From the NCBI GenBank assembly GCA_947505565.1, contig CANNLB010000092.1, positions 1 through 7,700 on the forward strand: DNA of 7,700 bases. The letters are read 5' to 3'. A program made the position numbers and the translations under genes. The notes under the pieces were generated by a model. That model was not told where the DNA came from, did not search any database, and saw nothing but the letters and a program-made list of their open reading frames with translations. This DNA is from Acidobacteriota bacterium. GTDB taxonomy: Bacteria > Acidobacteriota > Terriglobia > Bryobacterales > Bryobacteraceae. Within the stretch, counting starts at the first letter, position 1. Every line of letters starts with the position of its first letter. Shown here piece after piece: positions 7,205 through 7,700 of this stretch.

Positions 7205-7258
7205 AGACGAAACAATTCTATATCAAGCGCCGTTGCATATACTGGTGGCTCGTCCTTC
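7205..7258. promoter_or_regulatory. Divergent promoter region between formate dehydrogenase operon and symporter
   Basis: These 54 bases are the only genuine intergenic gap in the window, and both flanking transcription units must start in or near them. Towards the symporter, TATACT (7238-7243) matches five of six bases of a -10 box, but no good -35 is seen. Towards the operon, a TGA-TATAGA string (7225-7217, minus strand) resembles a weak extended -10; it would leave only a few untranslated bases before the ATG at 7204. These assignments are tentative, since promoter consensus in this lineage may differ. Confidence 0.4.
7219..7241. repeat. Imperfect inverted repeat, possible operator
   Basis: TATATCAA (7219-7226) and TTGcATATA (7233-7241) are complementary apart from one extra c at 7236, separated by gcgccg. 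The dyad sits in the centre of the divergent intergenic region and overlaps both candidate -10 boxes, which is where a shared repressor or activator would bind. It is short enough to be chance, and no regulator gene is in the window. Confidence 0.4.
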
Positions 7259-7700
7259 ATGTCGCTTACCGTACGTATCTTCCTGGCTCTGGTCTGCGGA
7301 CTCGCGACCGGCTTTGGCCTCGCCATCGGACAACCGACGTCCGTGCCGGGGGTGACGGCGATCGCCGATATCGTCGGCACGCTGTGGCTGAATGGGATTC
7401 GGATGACGGTGATTCCGCTAGTGGTGGCGTTGCTGATTTCAAGTGTTGCCTCGGTGGCAGACGCCCAGACGCTACAGCGTGTCGGGGGTCGCATCGGGCG
7501 AGTGTTTTTGCTGCTGATCGCTGGGATCGTAACTTTTACGATGACCCTTGCGTTGTTGGTATTTCGTTGGTGGCCGCCCACGCTCGCGCCATTGCGCAGC
7601 ACGGGGCCGGCATTGGCAGCTCCCCCGCCGTTTTCACAATGGGTGACGAGTCTGATCCCGGCCAATCCGATCAAAGCAGCGGCGGATGGGTCGATGCTAC
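7259..7700 (+). CDS. Dicarboxylate/amino acid:cation (Na+ or H+) symporter, N-terminal part, cut by window edge
   Basis: This is an inner-membrane secondary transporter of the DAACS (GltP/DctA-like) family, taking up acidic amino acids or C4-dicarboxylates with cations. The frame opens at ATG 7259-7261 and stays open to the window end (147 complete codons). Hydrophobic segments fall at about residues 5-23, 47-66 and 83-102. Family-typical stretches are LWLNGIRMTVIPLVVALLIS (42-61), comparable to the RLIKMIVVPLVF region of the family, and SLIPANPIKAAADGSML (131-147), matching the IPxNPxxAxAxGxML motif. The ribosome site is weak (ggtgg about 10 bases upstream). It is divergent from the formate dehydrogenase operon; a functional link is not evident. 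About two thirds of the protein lies outside the window, so substrate cannot be assigned. Confidence 0.85.
   Translation, partial: MSLTVRIFLALVCGLATGFGLAIGQPTSVPGVTAIADIVGTLWLNGIRMTVIPLVVALLISSVASVADAQTLQRVGGRIGRVFLLLIAGIVTFTMTLALLVFRWWPPTLAPLRSTGPALAAPPPFSQWVTSLIPANPIKAAADGSML

Noticed and set aside
7171..7674. Minus-strand open frame (167 codons) opposite the symporter
   Set aside because: It overlaps the formate dehydrogenase start and lacks motifs, while the plus strand reads as a clear DAACS transporter with membrane helices.
1..7700. tRNA/rRNA genes, CRISPR arrays, insertion sequences and terminators
   Set aside because: I looked and saw no tRNA-like cloverleaf, no regularly spaced repeats, no transposase motifs, and no GC hairpin followed by a T run. 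Gene junctions inside the cluster are too short to hold terminators.

Overview
The window is GC-rich (my visual impression, not computed), densely coded bacterial DNA. Almost all of it is one tightly packed minus-strand gene cluster. At the right edge, a divergently transcribed plus-strand transporter starts. The combination points to a soil-type Acidobacteriota member, perhaps Bryobacterales/Solibacter-like: a twin-arginine (Tat)-type sulfatase, a short PQQ dehydrogenase with a lanthanide-type motif, a cytochrome c with a Planctomycetes/Verrucomicrobia/Acidobacteria-style haem domain, and a selenocysteine formate dehydrogenase. This is inference from gene style, not from a phylogenetic marker.

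Layout, in minus-strand transcription order (right to left). (1) 7204-4184: catalytic subunit of a respiratory formate dehydrogenase, 1006 residues, read through an in-frame UGA (6613-6611) that sits where E. coli FdnG has selenocysteine. A bacterial SECIS-like hairpin follows it immediately. Ordinary ORF calling breaks this gene into two pieces. (2) 4187-3378: four-cluster ferredoxin-like beta subunit with a C-terminal membrane anchor. (3) 3391-2756: cytochrome b gamma subunit. (4) 2741-2013: secreted dihaem cytochrome c. (5) 2016-478: periplasmic PQQ-dependent alcohol dehydrogenase with a D-W-D motif typical of lanthanide-using enzymes. (6) 460-1: N-terminal part of a type I sulfatase, cut by the window edge. 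Junctions are 4-bp overlaps (1/2 and 4/5), a 14-bp overlap (2/3) or 14-17 bp gaps (3/4 and 5/6), so one polycistronic transcript is likely.

On the plus strand, 7259-7700 holds the start of a dicarboxylate/amino acid:cation symporter. The only real intergenic space is the 54-bp divergent region 7205-7258. It contains an imperfect dyad and weak promoter-like hexamers. No stretch over 300 bases lacks a gene, and I saw no tRNA, rRNA, CRISPR array, IS element or clear terminator.

Functional reading. Genes 1-3 form a complete FdnGHI-type complex that oxidises periplasmic formate and passes electrons through FeS clusters and b haems to quinone. Genes 4-5 form a PQQ dehydrogenase with its probable cytochrome c electron acceptor. 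Placing them together suggests a periplasmic module that oxidises a small alcohol or aldehyde, and formate, feeding the respiratory chain at two levels. A one-carbon role (methanol or formaldehyde to formate to CO2) is an attractive but unproven hypothesis. The sulfatase's link to this pathway is unclear.
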